DNA of 64,000 nucleotides from Profundibacterium mesophilum KAUST100406-0324 (GTDB lineage: Bacteria > Pseudomonadota > Alphaproteobacteria > Rhodobacterales > Rhodobacteraceae): positions 62,001 through 126,000 of the forward strand of contig NZ_APKE01000010.1 in the NCBI RefSeq assembly GCF_009835145.1, given 5' to 3'. The notes beneath the pieces were generated by a model. The model saw nothing but the letters and a program-made list of their open reading frames with translations, had not been told where the DNA came from and did no database searches. Shown here piece by piece: positions 49,788-60,442 of the stretch. A program made the translations under genes and the position numbers. Each line of letters begins with the position of its first letter. Position 1 is the first letter of the stretch.

Positions 49788-49809
49788 GGCCCCGGAAAGG
49801 ATACCCTAG

Positions 49810-50685
49810 ATGGCTAACCTGAAGGACCTGAAGAACCGGATCGAGTCGGTCAAGTCGACCCGCAAGATCACGAAGGCCATGCAGATGGTCGCGGCCGCGA
49901 AACTGCGCCGCGCCCAGGATGCCGCCGAAGCCGCCCGGCCCTATGCCGAGCGGATGAGCGCGGTCATGGGACAGCTTTCGGCCAGCGTGGCCGGAAGCGA
50001 CAGCGCGCCCCGGCTGCTTGCCGGGACGGGCCGTGACGACGTGCATATGCTGGTCGTGATGACTGCCGAGCGCGGTCTTTGCGGCGGCTTCAACTCGTCG
50101 ATCGTGAAGAAGGCCCGTCAGGCCATCTCCCGCCTCACGGGGCAGGGCAAGACGGTCAAGATCCTCACGGTCGGTAAGAAGGGCCGCGATCAGCTGCGCC
50201 GCGATCACGGGGACAAGCTGGTCGGGCATATCGACCTGAGCGAAGTGAAGCGGATCGGCTATTCCAATGCGCAGGACATCGCGCGTGATGTCCTGTCGCG
50301 TTTCGACGACAACGAGTTCGACGTGGCCTCGATCTTCTACAGCCGCTTCGAGAACGTGGTCAGCCAGATCCCGACCGAGCAGCAGATCATCCCCGCCAAG
50401 TTCGACGAGGCGGAGGGCGACGCGGCGAGCATGCTCTACGATTACGAGCCCAGCGAGGAAGGCATTCTCGCCGACCTGCTCCCGCGCGGCGTGGCGACAC
50501 AGATCTTCGCGGCGCTGCTCGAGAACGCGGCCAGCGAACAGGGCGCCCGTCAGAGCGCCATGGACAACGCGACCCGCAACGCCGGCGAAATGATCGATGA
50601 CCTGACGATCGAGTTCAACCGTACCCGTCAGGCGGTCATCACCAACGAGCTGATCGAGATCATCTCCGGCGCAGAGGCCCTGTGA
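49810..50685 (+). CDS. atpG: ATP synthase F1 subunit gamma
   Basis: A 291-residue central-stalk subunit. N-terminus [20 protein letters not shown] with [16 protein letters not shown], the middle [12 protein letters not shown] segment, and C-terminal [20 protein letters not shown], all diagnostic. It precedes an unexpected glycosyltransferase gene rather than atpD directly. Confidence 0.98.
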   Translation: MANLKDLKNRIESVKSTRKITKAMQMVAAAKLRRAQDAAEAARPYAERMSAVMGQLSASVAGSDSAPRLLAGTGRDDVHMLVVMTAERGLCGGFNSSIVKKARQAISRLTGQGKTVKILTVGKKGRDQLRRDHGDKLVGHIDLSEVKRIGYSNAQDIARDVLSRFDDNEFDVASIFYSRFENVVSQIPTEQQIIPAKFDEAEGDAASMLYDYEPSEEGILADLLPRGVATQIFAALLENAASEQGARQSAMDNATRNAGEMIDDLTIEFNRTRQAVITNELIEIISGAEAL

Positions 50686-50692
50686 GCGCGTA

Positions 50693-51736
50693 ATGACGAT
50701 CCGTGTGGGCATATTGCATCCCAGCCATTACGTGGCCGGGAATTCGCGCTGGATCGACGATTTCGTCGATCCGGACGCGGGGTATGTCTTCGAGAAGGTC
50801 AAGCGCGGCGCCCGCGGCGACGATTGGCACAAGCGCGGCTCGACGACCACGCTCGGCGAATGGCGCAGCCATTTCCGGCAATCCTACGAGGGAATGTCGC
50901 GCGACTACGACGTGGTTGTCGCGAACTTTCCGCCGCTGATCTTCGCCTGCTGCCTGTGGAAGCTGCTGCTGCGGCGGCGCACGCGGGTCGTGGGCTGGAC
51001 CTTCAACTTCGGTCCGGCAAGCCGGTCGCGCCTCGCGCCGGCCGCTGGGCGGGTCCTGCGCGCCGCCGCACGGCTCGTCACCCATTCGCGTTCCGAGATC
51101 CCCTATTACGCGAAGGCCTTCGGGCTCAGCGAGGAGAAGCTGCTCTTCGTGCCGCTTCAGCAGGGGGATATCAACGCGGCGCCGGTTCCCGAAGCCGGGA
51201 GCGGCTATGTCATCGCGATGGGCTCGGCCGGGCGCGATTACGGTCTGCTGATGCGGGCCGTCCGCGACCTCGGCCGCAAGGTCATCGTGATTGCGAAACC
51301 GGCGCTTCTCGAGGGGCTGGACATCCCGTCCAATGTCGAGCTGCGCTCGGGACTGACCCTTGCGGAATGCCGCGATCTTGCCGCCGGCGCCTCTGTGATG
51401 GCCGTGCCGCTCGATGCGTCGGCCGAGGCATCGGGGCAGGTGACCTTCCTCGCGGCCATGGCGCTGAACGTTCCGATCGTGGCGACCGCCGGGGCCGGGA
51501 CGCAGGATTATCTCGAGGATGGCGTCAGCGCCGTTCTCGTTCCGGCGGATGACGCGGATGCCTTCGCCAAGGCGCTCGCGCGTTTGCTGGATGACGACGA
51601 GATGCGGACGGCCCTCGCGGGGCGGGCGCATCGACGATGGATGGAGCAGTATTCCGACGCGGCCGCCGGCCGGAACCTCGTGCAGGTTCTGGACGGCGTC
51701 ACCGGTCGGCATGAGGCCCCGTCGCCGGTTCACTAG
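50693..51736 (+). CDS. GT4-like glycosyltransferase inserted in the atp operon
   Basis: A 347-residue protein with a GT-B fold pattern: MTIRVGILHPSHYVAGNSRW at the start, membrane-associating stretch IFACCLWKLLLRRRTRVVGW, and a C-terminal nucleotide-sugar domain with SGQVTFLAAMALNVPIVATA and VPADDADAFAKAL. It starts seven bases after the atpG stop, on the same strand, and atpD follows 64 bases later. Its acceptor is unknown. Base composition looks like the neighbours, so recent transfer is not obvious. Cotranscription with F1 genes is inferred from spacing. Confidence 0.82.
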   Translation: MTIRVGILHPSHYVAGNSRWIDDFVDPDAGYVFEKVKRGARGDDWHKRGSTTTLGEWRSHFRQSYEGMSRDYDVVVANFPPLIFACCLWKLLLRRRTRVVGWTFNFGPASRSRLAPAAGRVLRAAARLVTHSRSEIPYYAKAFGLSEEKLLFVPLQQGDINAAPVPEAGSGYVIAMGSAGRDYGLLMRAVRDLGRKVIVIAKPALLEGLDIPSNVELRSGLTLAECRDLAAGASVMAVPLDASAEASGQVTFLAAMALNVPIVATAGAGTQDYLEDGVSAVLVPADDADAFAKALARLLDDDEMRTALAGRAHRRWMEQYSDAAAGRNLVQVLDGVTGRHEAPSPVH

Positions 51737-51749
51737 CGTGGTACGGTAA

Positions 51750-53225
<1,476 letters not shown>

Positions 53226-53234
53226 GGAGGAAGC

Positions 53235-53672
53235 ATGGCCGACACGATGCAGTTCAACCTCGTCAGCCCGGAGCGCAGCGTTGCCGCGTTCCAGGCAAGC
53301 TCGGTCCAGATCCCGGGTGCGGATGGCGACATGACGGCCATGGCCGATCATGCCCCCACCATCACCACCCTGCGTCCGGGCGTCCTGCGGGTCGAGGGTC
53401 CCGACGGGCTCCGCGAATTCGTCGTGACCGGCGGCTTTGCCGAAATCGGATCCGAAGGGGTCACGGTGCTGGCGGAGGAAAGCATCAGCCGCGAGAACAT
53501 GACGCAAGAGCATATCGACCGCATGGTCGCCGATGCGGCCGCGGCACATGACAAGGCGCGCGAGACCTTCAAGAACGAGCCCGGCCCCGTCGATGATGCG
53601 GCCAAGCTGCTCGCTGACATGGTCGCGATGGGAACGGAAATCGGGCTCTCCACGAAGCAGTCCAATCTCTGA
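53235..53672 (+). CDS. atpC: ATP synthase F1 subunit epsilon
   Basis: A 145-residue protein starting [20 protein letters not shown], with [20 protein letters not shown] and [14 protein letters not shown], the epsilon beta-sandwich signature. The C-terminal helical part is present. AAGGAGGAA precedes ATG. It is the last gene of the operon, closed by a strong hairpin. Confidence 0.96.
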   Translation: MADTMQFNLVSPERSVAAFQASSVQIPGADGDMTAMADHAPTITTLRPGVLRVEGPDGLREFVVTGGFAEIGSEGVTVLAEESISRENMTQEHIDRMVADAAAAHDKARETFKNEPGPVDDAAKLLADMVAMGTEIGLSTKQSNL

Positions 53673-53694
53673 TCCACGGCATTCAGCAAGACGT

Positions 53695-53724
53695 GAAAGG
53701 GCGGCTCTTCGGAGCCGCCCTTTC
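53695..53724 (+). terminator. UUCG-loop terminator of the atp operon
   Basis: GAAAGGGCGGCTC pairs perfectly with GAGCCGCCCTTTC around a TTCG tetraloop, a 13-bp stem that begins 22 bases past the atpC stop. The 3' arm ends in TTTC and is followed by GTGTTC. Confidence 0.88.
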
Positions 53725-54081
53725 GTGTTCAGGCACATAGCTAAAAGTTAAGGTTTTTGTGCCTCATGGCCCATTTGGGACATGCCTGCGCAAGCGCGGG
53801 GTGAGAGAACATCAGTGTGACCGAGGTGTATCGCAGTCCTGCATATGTCCCTTTGTCATGGATTTGAGAGAAGCCAGGTTTCGCATCCGTACGAGTTCCG
53901 CCGCATTTTCGGCATGTAACAGACCACGAAATCCGAGCAGTCATTTGAAAGAACGCGAACCTGCTGGTCGATGATTGACGGCCCGGCGTCGGTGCGGGAG
54001 ATCCTGCCATCGACCGCGCAGGAATGCCGCGCGGGGGGCATTACAGATGCCCCCCGTATACCCGCCCAAGGCTGAACGGGA
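53725..54081. other. Gene-free gap between atpC and the LuxR gene, with a G-rich palindrome
   Basis: About 357 bases. It is less GC-rich than the flanks in the first 250 bases. No gene is supported. At 54033-54055 a perfect inverted repeat (9-bp arms GGGGGGCAT / ATGCCCCCC, loop TACAG) lies 27 bases past the LuxR stop and probably ends that transcript, although no U-tract follows on the minus strand. Confidence 0.6.
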
Positions 54082-55206
54082 TCAGCGTGCCAGTGCCGCG
54101 ATCAGGCTGACCAACTCGCTTTGCCGGCCGGTCCCCGTCTTGACGAAGATCGACTTGAGCTGGTTGCGCACGGTTCCGGGGCCAACCCCGCGGGCCTGTG
54201 CGATCTCATCGGTGCCGCGCCCCGAGTAAAGTGCGAAGGCCACTTCCCCTTCGGCGCCTGTCAGTCCCAGCGTCACGGCGACATCCCGAGGCGACAGGTC
54301 GTTCCGATCATCCGAGAGCACGACCAGAACACCGGGACGCGAGATGTCCAGCATCAGGGCAAGGGCCGGGGAGGAGATGCCGGCGGGATCGAAATGGCTC
54401 ATCCTGACACGCTGCCCGCGGCCACCGGGCAGGAGGAAATCGGCGGCACGGTAAGGGGTTGGGCGCGACCGGCTGAGCGCAGCCAGACGCCTTTGCGCCT
54501 GATCGTCGCGAAAGCTGACCCTGCCATCCGGAGCATGGCGCAGGATGTCGCCGGCCTCGAGCATTCGCGCGCCGCGCATGTTCGTGAAGCCCGGGCGCCT
54601 CTCGATGTCGAGCAGGATCAGCGTCGGATCGACCGCCGGCTGCGCCGCGAGCAGGTCACGCTCCAGCCGCGCCGTGGCAAGTGTCCGCCCGAGGGTCCAG
54701 GCATGGCGCATGAGAGGCGCGAGCCGCGCCAGCAGGGCGAGCCAGTCCGCTTCGATCCTGTCGCGGTCGCGTTGGCGGATGTTGCCTCCGATCAACAGAT
54801 TGGTACGCTTCGTCCGATCGAGGATGATGCCACCGCCGCCCCGGATGTCCTCCTGCGGCCTGACCCAATCGTGATAGAACTCCGTCCGCAGCAGGTCCGC
54901 CTCGGGATACATCTCCCCCGCACTGATTGGCTTGCCGATTTCGGCCGTGGTGAAGGATTTCGCCCACGGGTTCTGGTGCGAATAATGGGTAGTGAAGGCA
55001 TCGGCGTAATAGGGATCGTAACCCCAAGCGCCGGTTGCGATATTTACGCCGCGATCCTGCGAATCGATGCCGAAGACCTGTGTGCGCACGCCCGGCGCCA
55101 GTGCCTCGAGCAGCCTGGGAATATCCTCCCAAGCGGCGGTGTCCAACGTGGTCTCGAACAGACGGTTGATCAGCGCGTCATATGCTGTCGTATCCTGCAT
55201 TATCAA
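54082..55206 (-). CDS. LuxR-type transcriptional regulator
   Basis: A 374-residue protein. The C-terminal about 60 residues form a GerE-type helix-turn-helix: LSPRDVAVTLGLTGAEGEVA, then EIAQARGVGPGTVRNQLKSI and FVKTGTGRQSELVSLI. The long N-terminal part has no recognised receiver or autoinducer-binding signature; it contains YDPYYADAFTTHYSHQNPWA and a glycine-rich GGGGIILDR segment seen in PAS/GAF-like sensory regions of such regulators. Signal and targets are unknown. Start uncertain by two residues (M at 55206 or 55200). Divergent from an H-type lectin gene. Confidence 0.82.
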   Translation of the reverse strand: MIMQDTTAYDALINRLFETTLDTAAWEDIPRLLEALAPGVRTQVFGIDSQDRGVNIATGAWGYDPYYADAFTTHYSHQNPWAKSFTTAEIGKPISAGEMYPEADLLRTEFYHDWVRPQEDIRGGGGIILDRTKRTNLLIGGNIRQRDRDRIEADWLALLARLAPLMRHAWTLGRTLATARLERDLLAAQPAVDPTLILLDIERRPGFTNMRGARMLEAGDILRHAPDGRVSFRDDQAQRRLAALSRSRPTPYRAADFLLPGGRGQRVRMSHFDPAGISSPALALMLDISRPGVLVVLSDDRNDLSPRDVAVTLGLTGAEGEVAFALYSGRGTDEIAQARGVGPGTVRNQLKSIFVKTGTGRQSELVSLIAALAR

Positions 55207-55336
55207 TGACTAACGCGGCCTCTTGCTATCTGGTTGCGCGAGTTGGAAGAATTTCACTCGCGCATGCCTGCACTTTCATAACGGTCGCCCGTGCTCTATG
55301 TCCGATATGCAGAGGATCGCGGTGGCACGGAACGAC

Positions 55337-55693
55337 ATGAAGCGGCTCAATCGCAACAGTATCGGGATCGACCAGGGAGCCGACATCCTTTTTTCGGACT
55401 TCGAGGAAGGGGGCCCCATGTGGGCCGGGCAGGGGCCACGCCAGGTGCGCCGCCATGTGCGCTTTTCCGAAGGCTTCGCATCACCGCCGTCGATCCAGGT
55501 CGGAATGTCGATGTGGGATCTCGATCAGCAGACCAATGCCAGGGCCGATATCGCGGCGGAAGATGTCACCGCCACGGGCTTCGTCATTGTCTTTCGCACA
55601 TGGGGCGACACGCGGATTGCGCGTGTGCGGGCCAGTTGGCTCGCGATCGGCGACCTGCCGGATGACGACTGGGATCATTGGGACCTGGGCTGA
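55337..55693 (+). CDS. H-type lectin domain protein
   Basis: A 118-residue protein. The H-type lectin module is seen in VRRHVRFSEGFASPPSIQVG, MSMWDLDQQTNARADI and VTATGFVIVFRTWGDTRIAR, the six-strand sandwich pattern of discoidin-like lectins. There is no signal peptide or membrane segment. The C-terminus is Asp/Trp-rich (DDDWDHWDLG). Sugar binding is inferred from the family. The start at MKRLNRN is preferred since upstream codons from 55298 look unlike the fold; the shared divergent promoter region with the LuxR gene is about 130 bases. Confidence 0.75.
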   Translation: MKRLNRNSIGIDQGADILFSDFEEGGPMWAGQGPRQVRRHVRFSEGFASPPSIQVGMSMWDLDQQTNARADIAAEDVTATGFVIVFRTWGDTRIARVRASWLAIGDLPDDDWDHWDLG

Positions 55694-55791
55694 ACGCCTT
55701 TGGGCAAACGTAGACTCTCCCGATCAGTGCCATACTGCTGCCGTGATGAATGGCGATATTTTATGGGAATTGTTTTCGGAGCTTGCACGAT

Positions 55792-56706
55792 ATGGGCTTT
55801 CGCCAAAGGCTGGAATGCATAACGGCGCCCGGATGGGCGTTCGCGATGGCGCTCCTGTTCGCGATCGGGGCCGTCCTTGCGCTTTATGCCAGCGCCCAAG
55901 GGGACGCGATGCGGCGCCTCGCGCTTCGGGCGGCGCCGCCTCAAGCCGTGCACGTGGAGAGCTATCATCCCAAGCTCGATCTCGCGCCGGCGGACGAGGT
56001 GGCGATGGTCGCGCAGCTCGACCTTTCGAGCGCGGTGCCGATCGCCTATCGCGGCCTGCTCGAGCCGCGCAACGCCCTGCTGCTGCCGCTTCTCGCGGTG
56101 CGCCCGCGCCCGGAGCGCAAGGTGGCTCGGGGATACGTACTGATCCCCGAGGAGGCGGCCGCGGCCTTCGCGCAGATGCCAGGGCGCTACATGGATGTGC
56201 TGGAGGATCGACCCGGCGGGCCGCTCGTGCGCTTCGGGGGCCGCGTCGTCCGCGACTGGACGCTGCGCCGGACGATCGGGGCGGAGATGCGCGCGGCCGG
56301 GGTCGAGATCCTTCCGGGATCACCGATCATCCGCCCCTTCATTGAGGGACGTGCCGCGGCATTCCTTCGGCCCGATCGAAGCAGCCTAGCCGTGCCGCTT
56401 TTCTGGGCCGCCGCCCTGGCTGCCTTGGCGGGGCTCGCCTTGCAGGCGATCGAGCGGCGCAAGAGAGCACCGCGCAGCCAGGATGCCGAGCCCTTGCGGG
56501 CCATGCGCAGCCGCAGGCCGCTTTCGGCAAAGGCGCAAAAGCGCTTCGCACCGCTCGCCGCGCAGAACGAGCTGATCCATCCGTTGCAAAAGCCGCAGCG
56601 CTATGGGCCGCAAAGCTCGGTCGAGAAAATCGCCTCCCGGATCAAGCCGGCCCCGGTCGCCAAGGTCGAAACGAGCACCCCCCGCCCGGTTCGCAAGTCC
56701 GGCTGA
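55792..56706 (+). CDS. Two-helix membrane protein of unknown function
   Basis: A 304-residue protein. A membrane helix at about 10-35 (WAFAMALLFAIGAVLALYAS) and another near 200-225 (VPLFWAAALAALAGLALQAI) enclose a probable periplasmic domain of about 160 residues. A basic, proline-rich cytoplasmic tail follows, with SRRPLSAKAQKRFAPLAAQN and repeated KP/RP motifs. No family is recognised. The helix arrangement and tail suggest a protein-interaction or envelope role, which is only a guess. The start at 55792 is preferred over 55750 because of GGAGC upstream. Confidence 0.65.
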   Translation: MGFRQRLECITAPGWAFAMALLFAIGAVLALYASAQGDAMRRLALRAAPPQAVHVESYHPKLDLAPADEVAMVAQLDLSSAVPIAYRGLLEPRNALLLPLLAVRPRPERKVARGYVLIPEEAAAAFAQMPGRYMDVLEDRPGGPLVRFGGRVVRDWTLRRTIGAEMRAAGVEILPGSPIIRPFIEGRAAAFLRPDRSSLAVPLFWAAALAALAGLALQAIERRKRAPRSQDAEPLRAMRSRRPLSAKAQKRFAPLAAQNELIHPLQKPQRYGPQSSVEKIASRIKPAPVAKVETSTPRPVRKSG

Positions 56707-56794
56707 CCCGGCGCACCGAACGAGCCACGGCCAGGGCGGCTTTGGGCGACGGACTGGGGCGGCGGACGCGGGCGACGGACGGAGCCCGAGCGGA

Positions 56795-57604
56795 TCAGAA
56801 GTCGGGTTCGACCCCCGGAAGCTGCAACGCGCCGATCAGATCGCGCAGCTCCTGCCGCGCCGCGACATTGCTCAGGTTCAGACCGCCGACGCCGATATCC
56901 TTGAGATCGAGAAGGGTCAGGCCACGCGGAAACAGCTCGCGGAAGATCACCCGTTCCGAGAAGCCCGGCGCGACGCGGAAGCCGATCCGCTTGGCGAGGT
57001 TCTCGAGCGCGTCGCCCATCTTCTTCTTGTTGTGCATTTGCTGGGCGCCGAGACGGTTGCGCACCACGATCCAGTCAATGGGCTTGAGCCCGGCCTGGGC
57101 GCGCAGCTGACGCGCGTTCCACACCATTTCCGAATAGACGGACGGACCCAGGATGCGGTTCGTCTCACCGTCGATCCGGGCCAGGAGGTCGAAATCGACG
57201 AAACTGTCATTGAGCGGCGTGATCAGCGTATCGGCCAGTGAATGCGCCACTTGGCTCAGCCGCGTATGCGATCCGGGACAGTCGATCAGGATGAAATCGA
57301 CCTCCCGCTCGATGCCGGAGACGGCGGCCGACAGGCGCCGGTCATTGAGGTTCTCGCCCGGCTCGAGCGTCGATTGGTCGATCTCGGGCAGGTCGCGATA
57401 TTCGGGCGAGGGCAGGTCCAGGCGGGAATTCTTCAAGAAGGCTTCCCGGTTCTCGACATAGCGCCCGAAGCTCTTTTGCCGCAAATCGAGATCGATGCCC
57501 CCCACCCGGTGCCCAAGACGCACGAGCGCGGTCGCGACATGCATGGAGGTGGTGGACTTTCCGCTGCCGCCCTTTTCGTTTCCCACAACGATGATATGCG
57601 CCAT
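56795..57604 (-). CDS. mipZ: Division-plane positioning ATPase MipZ
   Basis: A 269-residue ParA/MinD-type ATPase. Deviant Walker A KGGSGKST near the N-terminus (IIVVGNEKGGSGKSTTSMHV), IDLDLRQKSFGRYVENR (MipZ-type switch), DFILIDCPGSHTRLSQ and LITPLNDSFVDFDLL. In alphaproteobacteria MipZ forms polar gradients with ParB and inhibits FtsZ. Alternative: another MinD/ParA-type protein, but FGRYVENR and the FVDFD segment favour MipZ. Confidence 0.93.
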   Translation of the reverse strand: MAHIIVVGNEKGGSGKSTTSMHVATALVRLGHRVGGIDLDLRQKSFGRYVENREAFLKNSRLDLPSPEYRDLPEIDQSTLEPGENLNDRRLSAAVSGIEREVDFILIDCPGSHTRLSQVAHSLADTLITPLNDSFVDFDLLARIDGETNRILGPSVYSEMVWNARQLRAQAGLKPIDWIVVRNRLGAQQMHNKKKMGDALENLAKRIGFRVAPGFSERVIFRELFPRGLTLLDLKDIGVGGLNLSNVAARQELRDLIGALQLPGVEPDF

Positions 57605-57823
57605 GCCTGTCTCCCGGTTCTGTCGCCGACTAGCTTTCGCGGACTATAGAAAGCGGGTGCCGGCATGGAAAGACGGCTCGCGGCCGCAAGGCGGCACGGC
57701 GGCGCCGCGTGGCTGAAATGTTGTTCGGATTCGCGCCAAACACGGTCTTTCAGGGCGCGCGCGATCATTCGGTCCGATTTTCTGTGGGCATGCGCCATCG
57801 CCGGCGGTATCAGTCGATGACAG

Positions 57824-57908
57824 GCGGATGTGGTGAAATGGTAGACACTGCAAACTTAAAATTTGCTGGCCCAGTGCCGTGCGGGTTCGAGTCCCGCCAT
57901 CCGCACCA
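57824..57908 (+). tRNA. tRNA-Leu(UAA)
   Basis: An 85-base cloverleaf. The acceptor GCGGATG pairs with CATCCGC, followed by discriminator A and encoded CCA. The anticodon stem GCAAA/TTTGC encloses loop CTTAAAA, giving anticodon TAA. The D region has TGGTAGAC, the T arm GCGGGTTCGAGTCCCGC, and the long variable arm fits class-II leucine tRNA. Confidence 0.95.
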
Positions 57909-57937
57909 GCACCCCCCGTCCAGCGCGCCCTACGCAT

Positions 57938-57967
57938 GAAAAAGGCGGCCCCCGGTGGACCGCCTTT
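57938..57967 (-). terminator. Terminator of the ffh...rpmE operon
   Basis: On the minus strand AAAGGCGGTCC and GGGCCGCCTTTTT form a stem with a short loop followed by TTTTT, starting about 30 bases past the rpmE stop. It also lies downstream of tRNA-Leu, so it may serve both strands. Confidence 0.75.
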
Positions 57968-57993
57968 CGCGAAATGAACGAGATGTCCGGCGT

Positions 57994-58215
57994 TCAGAAG
58001 CCGAGACCTTCGTATTTCTTCTTGAACTTCGACACGCGGCCGCCGGTATCGAGCAGGCGGGTGCTTCCGCCGGTCCAGGCGGGGTGCACGGTGGGGTCGA
58101 TGTCGAGCGCGAGCTGGTCGCCTTCGGCGCCCCAGGTCGATTTCATCTGAAGCACGTCGCCATTGGTCATCTTGACGTCGATCAGGTGATATTCGGGATG
58201 GGTATCTTTTTTCAT
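57994..58215 (-). CDS. rpmE: 50S ribosomal protein L31
   Basis: A 73-residue protein starting [20 protein letters not shown] and ending [11 protein letters not shown]. The zinc-binding CxxC of some L31 types is absent: this is the cysteine-free form. Last gene of the translation operon, 14 bases after rplS. Confidence 0.96.
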   Translation of the reverse strand: MKKDTHPEYHLIDVKMTNGDVLQMKSTWGAEGDQLALDIDPTVHPAWTGGSTRLLDTGGRVSKFKKKYEGLGF

Positions 58216-58229
58216 GTCGACGATCTCCT

Positions 58230-58616
58230 TCAGGCGCCGGCGCCGGTTTTGCGGGGCTTGTAATTCGTGACCTCGGCGATACGGGCCGATTTGCCGCGAC
58301 GCGCGCGCAGGTAATAGAGCTTCGCCCGGCGCACACGGCCGCGGCGGATGACGGTGATACTGTCGATATTGGTCGAGTGCAGCGGGAAGATCCGCTCGAC
58401 GCCCTCGCCGAAGCTGATCTTGCGCACCGTGAAGGTTCCGGCGATGCCGGCGCCGTTCTTGCGGCTGATGCAGACGCCTTCGTAGTTCTGCACGCGGGTA
58501 CGGGTGCCCTCGGTGACCTTGTAGCCAACGCGGATGGTGTCACCGGCCTTGAAATCCGGAATGTCCTTGGCAAGTTCGGCGACTTGCTCGGCTTCGAGTT
58601 CTGCGATCAGGTTCAT
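58230..58616 (-). CDS. rplS: 50S ribosomal protein L19
   Basis: A 128-residue protein with [36 protein letters not shown] and [14 protein letters not shown], the L19 signature. Next in the classic rpsP-rimM-trmD-rplS order; 53 bases separate it from trmD. Confidence 0.97.
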   Translation of the reverse strand: MNLIAELEAEQVAELAKDIPDFKAGDTIRVGYKVTEGTRTRVQNYEGVCISRKNGAGIAGTFTVRKISFGEGVERIFPLHSTNIDSITVIRRGRVRRAKLYYLRARRGKSARIAEVTNYKPRKTGAGA

Positions 58617-58669
58617 CCGATTCGCTCCTTCTTGTGCTCACGGTTTGCCCCGTGAAGTTTGATGCCGCC

Positions 58670-59503
58670 TCAGAGCTCTCGGTCTTCGTCCGGGTCCCTA
58701 CCATGCGCCGCACAGTAAGCCCGCCAGAGATCAGGCCTGCGTTCCTTCGTCAGCCTTTCGGCCATGTCCCGGCGCCATGCGTCGATCCGGCCGTGATGTC
58801 CCGAGAGAAGAATCTCGGGGATCTCGCGGCCCTCCCACAAAGCGGGTCGGGTATACTGGGAATGCTCCAGCAGGTGATCGGAGAACGACTCCTCCTGCGC
58901 ACTGGCCTCATTCCCGAGCACGCGCGGTATAAGGCGAACCGTCGCGTCGAGCAAGGCCTGTGCAGCGATCTCTCCCCCCGTCAGCACGAAATCCCCCAGG
59001 GAGACCTCCTCGACCTCGTAGGCGTCGAGAACACGCTGATCGACACCCTCGAACCGCCCGCAGAGAAGCGTGATCCCCCGTGCGGCGGAGAAGCGCTCGG
59101 CCATGCCCTGGTCGAAGCGCCGGCCGCGCGGCGAAAGATAGACGACGGGCCAGTCGCCCCGGCTGCGCGGCGTGCCCCGCGCGGCATGATCGAGCGCGCG
59201 CCCGACCACGTCCGCACGCAGCACCATCCCCGCACCGCCCCCCGCGGGCGTGTCATCGACGTTGCGGTGGCGCCCCTCGCCGAAGCCGCGCAGGTCGATC
59301 GTCTCGAGCCGCCAGAGCCCGGCATCGAGCGCCCGCCCGGTCAGGGACGCCCCCAGAATGCCGGGAAACGTCTCGGGGAACAGCGTGATGACGCGGGCCT
59401 CCCACGCCGAAGCAAGGCGCGGGCGATCGGTCATCAGCTCGCGCGGCGCCGCGGCGGCGTTCATGCTCAGCCGGCCATGGGAGCGCGAAGGGGGGGTGGT
59501 CAT
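58670..59503 (-). CDS. trmD: tRNA (guanine-N1)-methyltransferase
   Basis: A 277-residue SPOUT methyltransferase. Catalytic knot motifs: VITLFPETFPGILG, RNVDDTPAGGGAGMVL, LLCGRFEGVDQRVLDAYEVE and LGDFVLTGGEIAA. It methylates G37 in tRNAs to prevent frameshifting. The alphaproteobacterial N-terminal extension SHGRLSM...APRELM is present, supporting the 59503 start over a later ATG. Confidence 0.95.
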   Translation of the reverse strand: MTTPPSRSHGRLSMNAAAAPRELMTDRPRLASAWEARVITLFPETFPGILGASLTGRALDAGLWRLETIDLRGFGEGRHRNVDDTPAGGGAGMVLRADVVGRALDHAARGTPRSRGDWPVVYLSPRGRRFDQGMAERFSAARGITLLCGRFEGVDQRVLDAYEVEEVSLGDFVLTGGEIAAQALLDATVRLIPRVLGNEASAQEESFSDHLLEHSQYTRPALWEGREIPEILLSGHHGRIDAWRRDMAERLTKERRPDLWRAYCAAHGRDPDEDREL

Positions 59504-59562
59504 GGCACATGTCCGATCGGGGCTGGGAGCCGCCGCCATGCAAGGGGGGGCGGCGGGCCGTG

Positions 59563-59724
59563 TCAGGTGAGGGCGACGATGCCCAGAAGCACCAGGGCGA
59601 AGAAGGCCAAGGCGATGCCGACCAGGATCTTCGCGCCGGTCAGGGCCGCGCCGGAAACCCGGCCGAAGCCCAGAAGGGCCGCGATCGCCGCGACGACGAG
59701 CAGGAGCAGGATGAGTTTGAGCAT
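59563..59724 (-). CDS. DUF1328 small membrane protein
   Basis: A 53-residue protein MLKLILLLLVVAAIAALLGF then GRVSGAALTGAKILVGIALA, ending in a second hydrophobic helix. Two membrane helices with a GFGRVSGAA linker are the DUF1328 pattern. It lies between rimM and trmD on the same strand, with no recognised link to translation. Confidence 0.85.
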   Translation of the reverse strand: MLKLILLLLVVAAIAALLGFGRVSGAALTGAKILVGIALAFFALVLLGIVALT

Positions 59725-59848
59725 TGTGTCTCCTCGACTGGGGCAGGGCGGGCCGCCCTCCATGGATGCGCCCGTCCGCGTGCGGCGGTGGGGCGATGGC
59801 GCGGGGAACCGGCCCTCGTGGCGGCGCGGCGGCGCGCCGCCATACGGG

Positions 59849-60358
59849 TCAGCCGAGCGCGCCCTCGGGCGGGTCGACCACGATCCGGCCGGAACCGATA
59901 TCGACCGTGGGGACGACGGCGCGGGTAAAGGGCAGGAGCACGGTATCCGCCCCCTCGGGGCGGCGGATTTCAAGCAGGTCCCCGGCGCCGTGGTTCTGCA
60001 CGGCATGGACCGTCCCGACGGCGGCGCCGCCAGTATCGACGACCGCGAGCCCGATCAGGTCGGCATGGTAGAATTCGTCATCCGGCAGCTCCGGCAAGCG
60101 GCCGCGCGGCGCGAAGAGCCGCGTCCCGGCAAGGCCATCGGCCTGCTCGCGCGTGTCGATGCCGGTGATGCGCACGGCGAAGCCGGACTTGATCGGCCTG
60201 ACCAGGCGCAAGTCGATGCGCGCGCTTCCATCCTCGGAAGTGAAGGGGCCGTAATTCGCGATATCGGAAGGCTCGGCGCAGAAGCTCTTGAGCCGCACCT
60301 CTCCGTTCACGCCGAAGGCACCGGCAAGGCTGCCGACGCAGATCAGTTCCTCGCTCAC
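59849..60358 (-). CDS. rimM: Ribosome maturation factor RimM
   Basis: A 169-residue protein starting GTG ([20 protein letters not shown] when read as Met). The N-terminal barrel has [11 protein letters not shown] and the PRC-barrel part has [14 protein letters not shown] and [11 protein letters not shown]-like [15 protein letters not shown]. It binds S19 for 30S maturation. In the usual place after rpsP. Confidence 0.94.
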   Translation of the reverse strand: MSEELICVGSLAGAFGVNGEVRLKSFCAEPSDIANYGPFTSEDGSARIDLRLVRPIKSGFAVRITGIDTREQADGLAGTRLFAPRGRLPELPDDEFYHADLIGLAVVDTGGAAVGTVHAVQNHGAGDLLEIRRPEGADTVLLPFTRAVVPTVDIGSGRIVVDPPEGALG

Positions 60359-60442
60359 AGGGGCGACCTTCCTGTTATTGGCGGACCGGCCCCGAGGGGG
60401 ACCGGTTGCGGCACCGCGCGCGGTGCGGATCGTCGGAGGAGA

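Noticed and set aside
53741-54010. An 89-codon minus-strand frame in the gap after atpC
   Set aside because: No ribosome-binding site, no domain, and it abuts the atp terminator.
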